The notes: a model not told the origin generated them from the letters alone. A DNA stretch of 64,000 bases from Halomarinibacterium sp034670265 (GCA_034670265.1 JAXMNU010000003.1:471425-535424), one strand, 5' to 3'. Positions 7,736-16,421 are shown, numbered from the stretch's first letter. Numbers and translations: made by a program.

Positions 7736-8299
7736 TTATTCTTCTTCTTTAGTAGCTTCCTCTGCAACAGCAGCAGGGGCTTCCTCGGTAGCAGTTTCAG
7801 TTTCTGCAACTACTTCTTCAGTTGCTTCTGGAGCAGCCTCTTCAGCTACCTCTTCCACAGGAGCAGCAACACGTGCTTCATTAACAGCTTTTTCAGCTTC
7901 TAACGCTTTTGCTTTTGCTTTTGCTTTTGCTTCGGCTAATCTTGTTTCTTTGTTTCCAACTGCTTTTGCTTTTTCATCTAACCAAGCGTTAAATTTTTCT
8001 TCAGCTTGCTCTTCGGATAAAGCGCCTTTAACAACTCCTTCTGCAAGGTGCTTTTTAAGCATAACTCCTTTATAAGATAAAATTGCTCTAGCAGTATCTG
8101 TAGGTTGCGCTCCATTTTGAAGCCATTTTACAGATCCATCAACGTCTAGATTAATTTCGGCAGGATTTACATTAGGATTATAAGTTCCTAATTTTTCAAG
8201 ATATTTACCATCTCTTTTTGAACGGCTATCTGCGGCAACAATCCAAAAGAATGGTTTTCCTTTTTTACCGTGTCTTTGTAATCTAATTTTTACTGGCAT
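7736..8299 (-). CDS. rpsP: 30S ribosomal protein S16 with long Ala/Glu-rich C-terminal tail
   Basis: Residues 1 to about 85 are a normal S16 (MPVKIRLQRHGKKGKPFFWIV...). The protein continues to 187 residues, twice the usual bacterial length. The extension first has a basic helical part containing a KAKAKAK run, encoded by four perfect GCTTTT repeats at 7905-7928, and then an acidic Ala/Glu/Val tail ending in a run of Glu. Extended S16 tails are common in Flavobacteriia. It heads the rpsP-rimM-trmN6 operon. Confidence 0.95.
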   Translation of the reverse strand: MPVKIRLQRHGKKGKPFFWIVAADSRSKRDGKYLEKLGTYNPNVNPAEINLDVDGSVKWLQNGAQPTDTARAILSYKGVMLKKHLAEGVVKGALSEEQAEEKFNAWLDEKAKAVGNKETRLAEAKAKAKAKALEAEKAVNEARVAAPVEEVAEEAAPEATEEVVAETETATEEAPAAVAEEATKEEE

Positions 8300-8351
8300 A
8301 TTAATTAATTTTTGAGGTTCTCGACCTCGATTATAATTTTTTTTGAGTGCG

Positions 8352-8359
8352 CAAAGATA
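8352..8359 (-). promoter_or_regulatory. -7 promoter element of rpsP
   Basis: On the minus strand these bases read TATCTTTG, matching TAnnTTTG, about 53 bases before the rpsP start codon. A small hairpin with a GAGGT/ACCTC stem lies near 8314-8328 in the predicted leader. No good -33 TTG is visible. Confidence 0.55.
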
Positions 8360-8401
8360 CTATATTTTCCTTTTGAAACTATGCAGATTAAACTTTTATT
8401 T

Positions 8402-8409
8402 TATATTTG
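8402..8409 (+). promoter_or_regulatory. -7 promoter element of the 8436 lipoprotein gene
   Basis: TATATTTG matches the Bacteroidota -7 consensus and lies 27 bases before the ATG at 8436. The nearest upstream TTG (8373-8375) is 26 bases away, slightly too far for a canonical -33 element. Confidence 0.5.
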
Positions 8410-8435
8410 TTACAACCTATAGACCCAAATCTATT

Positions 8436-9233
8436 ATGAAAAAAATCATTTTACTGCTTTTTGTAGGAGTTTTAGCATTTTCCAGTTGTGAAAATGTTGA
8501 AGATAATTCTACGGTAATCCAAGCCGAAGTTGACAGTGTCTTCTTTAAATCTTTTGATGCCATTGGAACGAGACTTGAAGATGGAAGCATTACCATGCAA
8601 GGGATTACAGATAACGAAATACTTACATTACATATTAGTGGTTTTCAGCTAGGTTCTTACACCCTAGGTGGAGGAAGTGAGAGCTATGCTGCTTTTGAAG
8701 ATAGTGATGGCAATATATATGCTACCAACCCAAATGGTGAAGGTGTAATAAACGTAACAGACCGATGTATCTCTTGTGGTTGGTTATCTGGGGATTTTAG
8801 ATTTTCTGCCATTTTAAACGGTGTCGATACGACATATGTGAGTAAAGGTATATTTTTTGACGTTTCTTTTGGAGCTAGTGATGATGACGATAGCCCCAAT
8901 GCGGGATCATTTAGTGCTCAAATAGATGGAACTCCGTTTACACCTATTTCGGTGAGTGCCGTGGATTCTGGAAATTCATTACTAATTTCTGGTGCTGAAA
9001 CAATTAAATCAATAATCATTAGGGTTCCAGTCGATGTTGAGGTAGGCAATTATTCTTTGCCTCGATCTGGATTTGAAGCTTCCCTTGCAGAAGGAGCTGT
9101 AACTCAAAATGCTACAACAGGAAACATTTCTGTAGTTACTCACAATGTTGCTGCAAGAACAATTTCTGGAAGTTTTTCTTTTATAACAGCTCAGAACACA
9201 GTTTCAGAAGGACAGTTTAATGTAACGTATTAA
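8436..9233 (+). CDS. Lipoprotein of the DUF6252-like type with two similar halves
   Basis: A 265-residue predicted outer-membrane or periplasmic lipoprotein. The signal peptide ends in AFSSC (lipobox, Cys at about 18). The mature part seems to contain two diverged copies of one beta-rich module: each has an ISG or HISG strand, a G-x-Y-x-L segment, a GNI(Y/S)V strand and a closing SG-x-F-x-F strand. This resembles the DUF6252 family common in Flavobacteriia, of unknown role. The ATG at 8436 follows a good -7 element; the longer frame from 8343 would place that promoter inside the gene. A terminator follows. Confidence 0.8.
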   Translation: MKKIILLLFVGVLAFSSCENVEDNSTVIQAEVDSVFFKSFDAIGTRLEDGSITMQGITDNEILTLHISGFQLGSYTLGGGSESYAAFEDSDGNIYATNPNGEGVINVTDRCISCGWLSGDFRFSAILNGVDTTYVSKGIFFDVSFGASDDDDSPNAGSFSAQIDGTPFTPISVSAVDSGNSLLISGAETIKSIIIRVPVDVEVGNYSLPRSGFEASLAEGAVTQNATTGNISVVTHNVAARTISGSFSFITAQNTVSEGQFNVTY

Positions 9234-9257
9234 AAAAAATTATATGTTGAAATTTAA

Positions 9258-9283
9258 ACCGAGCAATTCGCTCGGTTTTTTTG
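9258..9283 (+). terminator. Rho-independent terminator
   Basis: ACCGAGC-AATTC-GCTCGGT hairpin followed by seven T, 25 bases after the lipoprotein stop. Confidence 0.88.
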
Positions 9284-9377
9284 TGGAAAAAAGCGCCATA
9301 TTGTTTACAACTTTATGAGGCTTTCAAAAGTGATTTTTATACTTTTATAGCAGAAAGAACCCTTCCAAAAATCTAGA

Positions 9378-12300
9378 ATGTATTTAATTTTTGATACGGA
9401 AACCACCGGACTTCCAAAACGCTTTAATGCGCCCATTACAGATACTGATAATTGGCCAAGATGCGTTCAAATTGCTTGGCAATTACATGATGATTTAGGA
9501 AATCTTATCGAATGCAAAGATTATTTGGTGACTCCAGACGGTTTTGATATCCCCTATGATAGTGAACGAATTCACGGAATTTCTACAGCACTAGCACAAG
9601 AAAATGGGATTCCTTTAAAAGATGTTGCAACAGAATTTCAAGAAGTTCTTTCTAAAACGAAGTTTGTTGTGGGACAGAATGTTGATTTCGACCTCAATAT
9701 TATGGGGTGTGAGTTTTACAGGCTGGGAATGGAGAATCCCCTAGATTCATTACCAATTTTAGATACTTGTACCGAAACTACCGCACAGCTTTGTCAGTTA
9801 CCTGGCGGAAGAGGAGGTAAATTTAAACTACCAACTCTAACGGAACTTCATGAGTTTCTATTTAGCGAACCCTTTGAAGAAGCACATAATGCTACCGCAG
9901 ATGTTGAGGCAACTACTCGTTGCTTTTTTGAATTGGTGCGAAGAAGAATCTTTACCGAAGAAGAGCTTGATGTTAACGAGGCATATTTTAAATCCTTTTC
10001 TGAAGCAAATCCTCAACCCATAGCACTTATTGGACTTGAGCATATAAATTTACGTAAAGCATCAAAAAATCTTAGGAAAAAACAAGAGTCAAAAGCCGAA
10101 ATACAAGAGGTATCCAAGGAAGAAATTAAGGAAAATATTGCTACCCTTGAGGACTACCCTTTTGTACATCTTCACAATCATTCACAATTTTCAATACTTC
10201 AATCTACTTCCTCTACAAAAGACTTGGTAAATGCCGCTGTAAAAAATGAAATGCCTGCTGTGGCAATTACCGATAGCGGAAATATGATGGGGGCTTTTCA
10301 TTTTTTGCAACACGTAAATTATTACAATCAATCACTTTCAGAAGAAGACAAACACAAACAATTAAAAGCGATTATTGGGTGTGAATTTTTTGTCTGTGAA
10401 GACCATGAAAACAAGAACCATAAAGACAATGGCTATCAAATTGTGATGCTTGCCAAAAACAAAAGTGGGTATCATAATTTGGCAAAAATGGCTTCTATTG
10501 CCTATACCAAAGGGTTTTACTATGTTCCAAGAATTGATAAAAATATTGTTGAGCAATACAAAGACGATATTATAGTGCTTACTGGGGGAATTTACGGAGA
10601 GGTTCCTTCTAAAATATTGAATATTGGTGAAAACCAGGCAGAAGAAGCCTTGGTGTGGTGGAAAGAACAATTTGGGGATGACTTGTATATTGAAATGATG
10701 CGTCATGATCAGGAAGATGAACGAAGAATTAATCCCGTCTTACTTGAATTTTCGAAGAAATACGATGTAAAAGTAGTAGCTTGTAATAATACCTATTACA
10801 TTAATAAAGAGGATGCCAATGCGCACGATATTTTATTGTGTGTAAAAGATGGTGAAAAGCAAGCCACGCCTATAGGAAGAGGTCGCGGGTATCGCTACGG
10901 ATTGCCCAACCAAAACTATTATTTTAAGTCGCAGGAGGAAATGAAATTGCTTTTTAAGGATTTGCCTGAAGCTATTTCAAATATTTCGGAAGTTTTATCA
11001 AAGATCGAATCGTATAGTTTGGTTAGAGATGTGTTACTTCCCAATTTTGCAATTCCGAAGGAATTTTTAAAGGTTGAAGATGCCGATGGCGGTAAAAGAG
11101 GAGAAAATGCCTATTTAAAATTTCTCACTTTTGAAGGTGCCAAAAAACGATACCCCGAACTTACCGAAGAAATTAAAACTCGTTTAGATTTTGAATTGGA
11201 AGTTATCGCTAATACTGGCTATCCGGGTTACTTTTTAATTGTCCAAGATTTTATTGCTGAAGCTCGTAAAATGGGTGTTTCTGTAGGGCCAGGTAGAGGT
11301 TCTGCCGCTGGAAGTGCGGTTGCGTATTGCTTAGGAATCACCAATATAGATCCTATTAAATACGATTTACTATTTGAGCGTTTCTTAAACCCAGATCGTA
11401 TCAGCATGCCCGATATTGACATCGATTTTGATGATGAAGGCCGAAGCAAAGTAATGGATTATGTAATTCAAAAATATGGTGCCAATCAGGTGGCGCAAAT
11501 CATTACATACGGAACGATGGCCGCTAAATCATCCATTCGAGATACGGCTCGAGTGCTGGATTTACCCTTAAATGATGCTGATAGAATTGCGAAGCTTATC
11601 CCAAATATGACAAAGCTTGCAAAGGTTTTTGACATGTCTGAACAAGAACTTAGAAGCAAATTTAGAAGTGATGAACTTCCAAAAGTGAATGAACTTTTAA
11701 ACCTTTCTGAAGGATCAGATTTGGAAGCTGAAACGATTAAACAAGCTAGGGTTCTAGAAGGTTCGGTTCGTAATACTGGGATTCACGCCTGTGGGGTCAT
11801 TATAACGCCAGACGATATTACCAATTTCGTCCCTATTGCCACGGCTAAAGATTCAGATTTATACGTTACTCAATTTGATAACTCGGTTGTTGAAAATGCA
11901 GGGTTATTAAAAATGGATTTCCTTGGGTTAAAAACCCTTACATTAATCAAGGACACTGTAAAACTTGTAAAACACAAGCATAAAATTGAGCTCGATCCTG
12001 ATGCCTTTCCGTTAGATGATGAAAAAACGTATGAGTTATTTCAAAGAGGGGAAACAGTGGGGATATTTCAGTATGAATCTGTAGGTATGCAAAAACACAT
12101 GAAGGATTTAAAACCTACTGTTTTTGCAGATCTTATTGCCATGAATGCTTTGTACCGTCCAGGTCCAATGGAATATATTCCTAGTTTTATTAGACGGAAA
12201 CATGGGGAGGAAGAAATTTCGTATGACCTTCCTGAAATGGAGGAATATTTAAAAGAAACCTACGGAATTACAGTGTACCAAGAGCAGGTGATGCTGCTTT

Positions 12301-13727
12301 CCCAAAAGTTAGCAAGTTTTACTAAAGGTGAAGCAGACGTGTTGCGAAAAGCCATGGGGAAAAAGCAAAAAGCGGTACTTGACAAAATGAAGCCTCAGTT
12401 TATTGAGCAAGCCGAAAAAAATGGACACCCAGCCGATGTTTTAGAAAAAATTTGGAAGGATTGGGAAGCTTTTGCAAGTTATGCCTTTAATAAAAGTCAT
12501 TCTACTTGTTACGCTTGGATTGCGTATCAAACAGCTTACTTAAAAGCTCATTACCCTGCTGAATATATGGCAGCGGTGCTTTCAAACAACATGAGTGATA
12601 TAAAACAGGTTACTTTCTTTATGGAAGAATGTCGCCGAATGGGTATGGAGGTGTTAGGGCCCGATGTCAATGAATCATACTACAAGTTTACAGTAAACGA
12701 CCGTGGTGCTGTACGATTTGGAATGGGTGCTATAAAAGGGGTTGGAGGAAATGCCGTAGCTACTATTGTGGAACATAGAAAAGATGGTAAATACAAAAGT
12801 ATTTTTGATTTGGCAAAACGTATTGATTTGCGTTCAGCCAATAAAAAATCGTTTGAAAATTTATTGCTGGCGGGTGGTTTCGATAGTTTTGGAACACATA
12901 GAGCACAATATATGCATGATGAGGGTGATGGTGTTCCTTTTTTTGAAAAAGTCCTAAGGTATGCTTCAAAATATCAAGAAACGCAAAATTCGTCTCAGGT
13001 AAGTTTATTTGGTGATGCCAGTGAAGTTCAAATTCCAGAACCCGAAGTTCCAGCTTGCGAAGAGTGGGGAACCATGAAGAAACTGAAACAGGAAAAAGAA
13101 GTTGTGGGTATTTATATTTCGGGGCACCCATTGGACGATTTTAAAGTGGAAATGGACAATTTCTGTACGGTAAAAGTTTCAGACTTTAACTATTTAGAAA
13201 ACTTTATCAATCGTGAGGTATGTTTTGGCGGTATTGTAACCGATGTTCAGCATAGGGAAAGTAGAGCAGGAAAAGGCTGGGCCATATTTACTGTAGAAGA
13301 TTACGAGGATAGTTTTGAGTTTAAAATCTTTGGAGAAGAGTATTTAAAATTTAGACATTTTTTAATTCCCAATTCCTTTATTTATGCCCGAGTATTTATT
13401 AAAGATGGTTGGGTCAATCGGGATACGGGTAAAAAAGGAGAGCCAAGAGTACAGTACAATCATTTTCAGTTATTGCACGACGTGATGGAAAGTCAGGCAA
13501 AGAAATTGACAATCCAAATGCCGATTAATGATTTAGCCGAAAAGCGTATTTCAATTCTGAAGGATTTATTTAAAAGTCATAAAGGAGATAAACAATTACA
13601 CTTTACTTTGTATGATACTGAGGATGAAGTTAAACTGAATATGCCAAGCCGAAAAACGAAAGTGGCTATTAGTAAAGAATTGCTCAACCAGTTAAAGGAA
13701 GAAGAAGTTGCCTATAAATTGAATTAG
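9378..13727 (+). CDS. dnaE: DNA polymerase III alpha subunit with N-terminal proofreading exonuclease
   Basis: A 1449-residue replicative polymerase. Residues 1 to about 190 form a DnaQ-like exonuclease with an intact DEDDh set: FDTETTG, NVDFDL and HNATADVEA. A PHP domain starts near residue 261 (FVHLHNHSQFS). The C-family polymerase core follows, with GPGRGSAAGSAVAYCLG, the two catalytic aspartates in PDIDIDFD (about 679-683) and further palm motifs. A helix-hairpin-helix region comes next, and an OB-fold (GGIVTDVQHRESRAGKG) lies near residue 1280. The editing/polymerase fusion is known in Bacteroidota and makes a separate epsilon subunit unnecessary for this enzyme. The gene seems monocistronic. 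Confidence 0.97.
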   Translation: MYLIFDTETTGLPKRFNAPITDTDNWPRCVQIAWQLHDDLGNLIECKDYLVTPDGFDIPYDSERIHGISTALAQENGIPLKDVATEFQEVLSKTKFVVGQNVDFDLNIMGCEFYRLGMENPLDSLPILDTCTETTAQLCQLPGGRGGKFKLPTLTELHEFLFSEPFEEAHNATADVEATTRCFFELVRRRIFTEEELDVNEAYFKSFSEANPQPIALIGLEHINLRKASKNLRKKQESKAEIQEVSKEEIKENIATLEDYPFVHLHNHSQFSILQSTSSTKDLVNAAVKNEMPAVAITDSGNMMGAFHFLQHVNYYNQSLSEEDKHKQLKAIIGCEFFVCEDHENKNHKDNGYQIVMLAKNKSGYHNLAKMASIAYTKGFYYVPRIDKNIVEQYKDDIIVLTGGIYGEVPSKILNIGENQAEEALVWWKEQFGDDLYIEMMRHDQEDERRINPVLLEFSKKYDVKVVACNNTYYINKEDANAHDILLCVKDGEKQATPIGRGRGYRYGLPNQNYYFKSQEEMKLLFKDLPEAISNISEVLSKIESYSLVRDVLLPNFAIPKEFLKVEDADGGKRGENAYLKFLTFEGAKKRYPELTEEIKTRLDFELEVIANTGYPGYFLIVQDFIAEARKMGVSVGPGRGSAAGSAVAYCLGITNIDPIKYDLLFERFLNPDRISMPDIDIDFDDEGRSKVMDYVIQKYGANQVAQIITYGTMAAKSSIRDTARVLDLPLNDADRIAKLIPNMTKLAKVFDMSEQELRSKFRSDELPKVNELLNLSEGSDLEAETIKQARVLEGSVRNTGIHACGVIITPDDITNFVPIATAKDSDLYVTQFDNSVVENAGLLKMDFLGLKTLTLIKDTVKLVKHKHKIELDPDAFPLDDEKTYELFQRGETVGIFQYESVGMQKHMKDLKPTVFADLIAMNALYRPGPMEYIPSFIRRKHGEEEISYDLPEMEEYLKETYGITVYQEQVMLLSQKLASFTKGEADVLRKAMGKKQKAVLDKMKPQFIEQAEKNGHPADVLEKIWKDWEAFASYAFNKSHSTCYAWIAYQTAYLKAHYPAEYMAAVLSNNMSDIKQVTFFMEECRRMGMEVLGPDVNESYYKFTVNDRGAVRFGMGAIKGVGGNAVATIVEHRKDGKYKSIFDLAKRIDLRSANKKSFENLLLAGGFDSFGTHRAQYMHDEGDGVPFFEKVLRYASKYQETQNSSQVSLFGDASEVQIPEPEVPACEEWGTMKKLKQEKEVVGIYISGHPLDDFKVEMDNFCTVKVSDFNYLENFINREVCFGGIVTDVQHRESRAGKGWAIFTVEDYEDSFEFKIFGEEYLKFRHFLIPNSFIYARVFIKDGWVNRDTGKKGEPRVQYNHFQLLHDVMESQAKKLTIQMPINDLAEKRISILKDLFKSHKGDKQLHFTLYDTEDEVKLNMPSRKTKVAISKELLNQLKEEEVAYKLN

Positions 13728-13808
13728 TTGTAAATTAAAATCAATGATTCTAATAGCTTCATCAATGAAACTAATATATCAGCCGTAAGTTTTGGCAGAA
13801 TTTTTGAC

Positions 13809-13816
13809 TACTTTTG
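13809..13816 (+). promoter_or_regulatory. -7 promoter element of trxA
   Basis: TACTTTTG, 22 bases before the trxA ATG, matches TAnnTTTG. A TTTG at 13791-13794 is only 14 bases upstream, shorter than the usual spacing. Confidence 0.55.
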
Positions 13817-13838
13817 TGTATTATAAAAAATTAATAAA

Positions 13839-14156
13839 ATGGCTTTAGAAATAACAGACGCAACATTTGAACAAACCGTATTAAAAAGTGATAAACCCGT
13901 AATGGTAGACTTTTGGGCTGCTTGGTGTGGTCCTTGCCGTATGGTGGGTCCAATTATAGATGAAATTAGTACCGAATATGACGGCAAAGCAGTTGTTGGA
14001 AAAGTAGATGTAGATGCTAACCAAGAGTTTGCTGCTAAGTATGGAGTGCGAAATATACCTACTGTTTTGGTTTTTGACAAAGGAGAATTAGTAGGTCGTC
14101 AAGTAGGGGTAGCACCAAAGAATGCTTATACCGAAGCACTAGATTCTTTGTTGTAA
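13839..14156 (+). CDS. trxA: Thioredoxin
   Basis: A 105-residue classical thioredoxin. The active site is W29-C30-G-P-C33 in FWAAWCGPCRM, the buried aspartate is in MVDFW, and the cis-proline lies in VRNIPTVLVF. There is no signal peptide, so it is the cytosolic disulfide reductant for enzymes such as ribonucleotide reductase and peroxiredoxins. It has its own -7 element and terminator and is therefore a single-gene unit, directly after dnaE. Confidence 0.96.
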   Translation: MALEITDATFEQTVLKSDKPVMVDFWAAWCGPCRMVGPIIDEISTEYDGKAVVGKVDVDANQEFAAKYGVRNIPTVLVFDKGELVGRQVGVAPKNAYTEALDSLL

Positions 14157-14180
14157 TCAATTAGAAAAAATAAACTTAAA

Positions 14181-14206
14181 AGGCTCCAAAGTGTGAGCCT
14201 TTTTTT
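14181..14206 (+). terminator. Rho-independent terminator of trxA
   Basis: AGGCTC-N8-GAGCCT hairpin followed by a T7 run. Confidence 0.88.
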
Positions 14207-14254
14207 ATTTTAGCGAGATAGAAAATAAGTACCTTCACTTCCAATAAAAAAAGT

Positions 14255-14803
14255 ATGGAAAAAATAAACAAAGTTCAGGATCAAATAGATAATCAATTAC
14301 TAAAGGACCGAAAAATCTTTCTGTGGGGTATAGTCGATGATGATACCGCAAAACATGTGGTGGATAGATTGTTGTATTTAGATTCTTTAAACAACAACGA
14401 AATAAAATTATATATCAATAGCCCTGGGGGTTATGTCACTTCTGGATTTTCAATGTATGATACCATAAAGGCTGTAAAAAGTCCTGTCTCTACTATTTGT
14501 ACAGGTTTGGCAGCTTCGATGGGAAGCATATTACTTTCAGCAGGAGAGAAAGGGCGTAGATTTATTCAGCCACATGCACGAGTGATGATTCACCAACCCA
14601 GTGGTGGTGCGAGAGGTCCGGCTAGCGATATTGAAATTTCGGCACAAGAAATTGTAAAAACAAAAGAATTGAGTGCTAAAATTTTAGCGGACAATTGCGG
14701 ACAGAAATTTGAAAAAATTATGAAAGACTTTAATCGTGACCATTGGATGGGTGCCGAAGAAAGTTTGGAATACGGAATTGTGGACGGAATTATCAAGGAT
14801 TAA
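14255..14803 (+). CDS. clpP: ClpP-family serine protease
   Basis: A 182-residue ClpP. The catalytic triad is S88 (GLAASMGS), H113 (MIHQPSGG) and D162 (RDHWMGAEE). The spacings of 25 and 49 residues equal those of E. coli ClpP. The oxyanion strand SPGG is present. No clpX or tig gene is adjacent, so this may be a second ClpP paralogue rather than the main one, which in relatives usually sits beside clpX. The N-terminus is short, without an obvious propeptide. A DUF58 gene starts two bases after its stop and is probably co-translated. Confidence 0.92.
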   Translation: MEKINKVQDQIDNQLLKDRKIFLWGIVDDDTAKHVVDRLLYLDSLNNNEIKLYINSPGGYVTSGFSMYDTIKAVKSPVSTICTGLAASMGSILLSAGEKGRRFIQPHARVMIHQPSGGARGPASDIEISAQEIVKTKELSAKILADNCGQKFEKIMKDFNRDHWMGAEESLEYGIVDGIIKD

Positions 14804-14805
14804 AT

Positions 14806-15735
14806 TTGAATATTGAAAAAGAAATAAACGAGATTACAGGTTTTAAAAACCTAGAACTTTTGGCTTCGCAAGTAGTTGAAGGATTTATTTCTGGATTGCA
14901 TAAAAGTCCGTTTCACGGATTCTCAGCAGAATTTGCCGAACATAAAATCTATAACAATGGCGAGAGTACCAAGCACATAGATTGGAAACTCTTTGCCAAA
15001 ACCGATAAGCTTTATACCAAACGCTACGAAGAAGAAACCAATCTCCGTTGTCATTTAATTATCGACAATAGTAGCTCTATGCATTACCCAAAATTGAAAG
15101 GCTATAATATTCAATCATTGAATAAAATAGGATTTTCGGTCTTGGCTTCAGCAGCCATTATGAATTTAATGAAACGGCAGCGTGACGCTGTGGGGTTAAG
15201 TGTGTATAGTGATGATTACGAGTATTACGCTTCAGAAAAAGGGAGTGAACGGCATCATCAAATGCTATTGGCACAATTGAATGAAGCTTTTTTAAAGACA
15301 AAAAAGGAAGTAACCACAGATACATACGGATACCTTCATTTAATTGCTGAAAAATTGAAAAGACGATCGTTGGTTTTTTTATTTTCAGATATGTTTCAGA
15401 GTGATGCCGACGAAGAAAAGCTATTTGAAGCGCTTCAGCATTTAAAATACAACAAACACGAGGTGGTACTGTTTCACACTTATGATAAAAGTAAAGAGCT
15501 TTCTTTTCAGTTTAATAATCGTCCTAAACGTTTTGTAGATGTGGAAACGGGGGAACATGTAAATTTGTATGCCGATAATATTCGGGAGTCTTATGAGGAA
15601 GCTGTGAGCGCGTATTTTTCTGAATTAAAATTAAAGTGTGGTCAATATCGTATTAAATACGTGGATGCTAATATTAACGAAGGATTTAATAAAATTTTGA
15701 CGACCTTTCTCCTCGAAAAACAGAAGTTTGGATAG
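14806..15735 (+). CDS. DUF58 domain protein (von Willebrand-like), TTG start
   Basis: A 309-residue protein with the DUF58 pattern: GLHKSPFHGFSAEFAEHKIYNNGE followed by IDWKLFAKTDKLYTKRYEEE, then a vWA-like fold with a MIDAS-type D-N-S-S-S-M loop and FLFSDMFQ. DUF58 proteins usually work with a MoxR AAA+ ATPase in envelope maturation, but no MoxR or Bat gene is seen here. The only in-frame ATG lies inside clpP, so the TTG at 14806, two bases after the clpP stop, is taken as the start; translational coupling would explain the weak codon. Confidence 0.85.
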   Translation: MNIEKEINEITGFKNLELLASQVVEGFISGLHKSPFHGFSAEFAEHKIYNNGESTKHIDWKLFAKTDKLYTKRYEEETNLRCHLIIDNSSSMHYPKLKGYNIQSLNKIGFSVLASAAIMNLMKRQRDAVGLSVYSDDYEYYASEKGSERHHQMLLAQLNEAFLKTKKEVTTDTYGYLHLIAEKLKRRSLVFLFSDMFQSDADEEKLFEALQHLKYNKHEVVLFHTYDKSKELSFQFNNRPKRFVDVETGEHVNLYADNIRESYEEAVSAYFSELKLKCGQYRIKYVDANINEGFNKILTTFLLEKQKFG

Positions 15736-15759
15736 GGATTTTATTTTTTTCTGTTTTTG

Positions 15760-15790
15760 TTTGTGAAAATGAAAATGCGGTGTATATTTG
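15760..15790 (+). promoter_or_regulatory. Strong promoter of tRNA-Asp
   Basis: TTTG (15760-15763), a 19-base spacer and TATATTTG (15783-15790) form an ideal Bacteroidota promoter. The bases after the -7 box (GCCACCG) are nearly the same as in the tRNA-Leu promoter at 57356-57385. Confidence 0.85.
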
Positions 15791-15861
15791 CCACCGCTAA
15801 ATAAGCAACAATTTCTGTAATATTCACTGTTGTGAATCTCTACAAAGTAGATTAGAAAATT

Positions 15862-15935
15862 GGTCTGGTAGTTCAGTTGGTTAGAATACCTGCCTGTCAC
15901 GCAGGGGGTCGCGAGTTCGAGTCTCGTCCAGACCG
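15862..15935 (+). tRNA. tRNA-Asp (anticodon GUC)
   Basis: A 74-base cloverleaf: acceptor GGTCTGG/CCAGACC with discriminator G, D arm GTTC/GAAT, anticodon arm CCTGC-CTGTCAC-GCAGG with anticodon GTC, and T arm GCGAG-TTCGAGT-CTCGT. The 3' CCA is not encoded. It is transcribed from the strong promoter at 15760-15790. Confidence 0.97.
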
Positions 15936-15982
15936 CAACTAAAATGTTGTGTTGAGTCACTTACATGTGGCTAGTGGTTTAG

Positions 15983-16003
15983 ATTCCGCATCAAGTGCGG
16001 AAT
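15983..16003. repeat. Dispersed hairpin repeat, GCGG type
   Basis: ATTCCGCA-TCAAG-TGCGGAAT is a perfect 8-bp hairpin within the frame GATTCC...GGAATGACA. The frame resembles the GCAGG hairpin at 53558-53577, with a different inner stem. It lies in the spacer after tRNA-Asp. Confidence 0.7.
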
Positions 16004-16034
16004 GACAAACCAATGAAGAGCTTATCCGGAAGCC

Positions 16035-16073
16035 TGCACTGAGCGGAGCCGAAGTGGATGGGCTTTTTTTGTT
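16035..16073 (+). terminator. Repeat copy 1: terminator-like element after tRNA-Asp
   Basis: A segment starting TGCACTGAGCGGAGCC and ending GGATGGGCTTTTTTT. CACT/AGTG and AGCC/GGCT can pair and a T7 run follows, so it can act as a terminator. A near-identical copy is at 16383-16421, on the other side of a small gene; the two differ by only a few bases. Confidence 0.65.
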
Positions 16074-16161
16074 TTACTCCTTTTCAGAATAACAAAACCT
16101 TAACAATGATAATTTGGATAAACGATAATAATAGTTAAGTTACAAACAAGAAATACTAGTT

Positions 16162-16353
16162 ATGAAACTTATTCAAGTTAAAAGAAAAACAAAATACGAA
16201 AACAGATTTAGTCCTAAGATGGGACGCTTAAAATCTAAAAACACCTACATTAAAAAATACCTCTTAGGAATTCCCATGAGAACCCTCCATAAATACCGAG
16301 AAACCTATTACGGTGAGGTAAAGGATTGCGACGATTGTGTGATAAACATATAG
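16162..16353 (+). CDS. Small basic protein of unknown function
   Basis: A 63-residue basic protein (KLIQVKRKTKYENRF...YLLGIPMRTLHKYRETYYGEV), ending in an acidic D-C-D-D-C-V segment with a C-x-x-C spacing. I do not recognise a family. Support for a real gene: a sensible amino-acid composition, an ATG after an A-rich spacer, an intergenic setting with no competing frame, and a terminator-like repeat just downstream. It lies between two copies of a ~40-base repeat. The conserved-looking basic core could bind nucleic acid, but that is a guess. Confidence 0.55.
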   Translation: MKLIQVKRKTKYENRFSPKMGRLKSKNTYIKKYLLGIPMRTLHKYRETYYGEVKDCDDCVINI

Positions 16354-16382
16354 TAGACCCATTCAGCGCATATCCTGAAACT

Positions 16383-16421
16383 TGCACTGAGCGGAGCCAA
16401 AGTGGATGGGCTTTTTTGTTT
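16383..16421 (+). terminator. Repeat copy 2: terminator-like element after the small gene
   Basis: The same TGCACTGAGCGGAGCC...GGATGGGCTTTTTT element as at 16035-16073, 30 bases after the stop of the 63-residue gene. Upstream flanks (TATCC-GAA) are also alike, so the repeat unit may be near 60 bases. Confidence 0.65.

Noticed and set aside
7726..7809. 28-codon N-terminal extension of RimM
   Set aside because: The extension lies inside the rpsP 3' end in another frame and is not RimM-like; RimM homology starts at the ATG at 7725.
7905..7928. GCTTTT tandem repeat as a phase-variable or CRISPR-like array
   Set aside because: Four six-base units in frame within rpsP; a length change keeps the frame, so it is coding low complexity only. 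No CRISPR array exists in the window.
12763..13131. 122-codon minus-strand frame inside dnaE
   Set aside because: Shadow frame within the polymerase coding region; no homology features.
15631..15960. 109-codon minus-strand frame across tRNA-Asp
   Set aside because: It reads the antisense of the tRNA (TRLELATPCVTGRYSNQLNYQ-type), a well-known false protein, and overlaps the end of the DUF58 gene.
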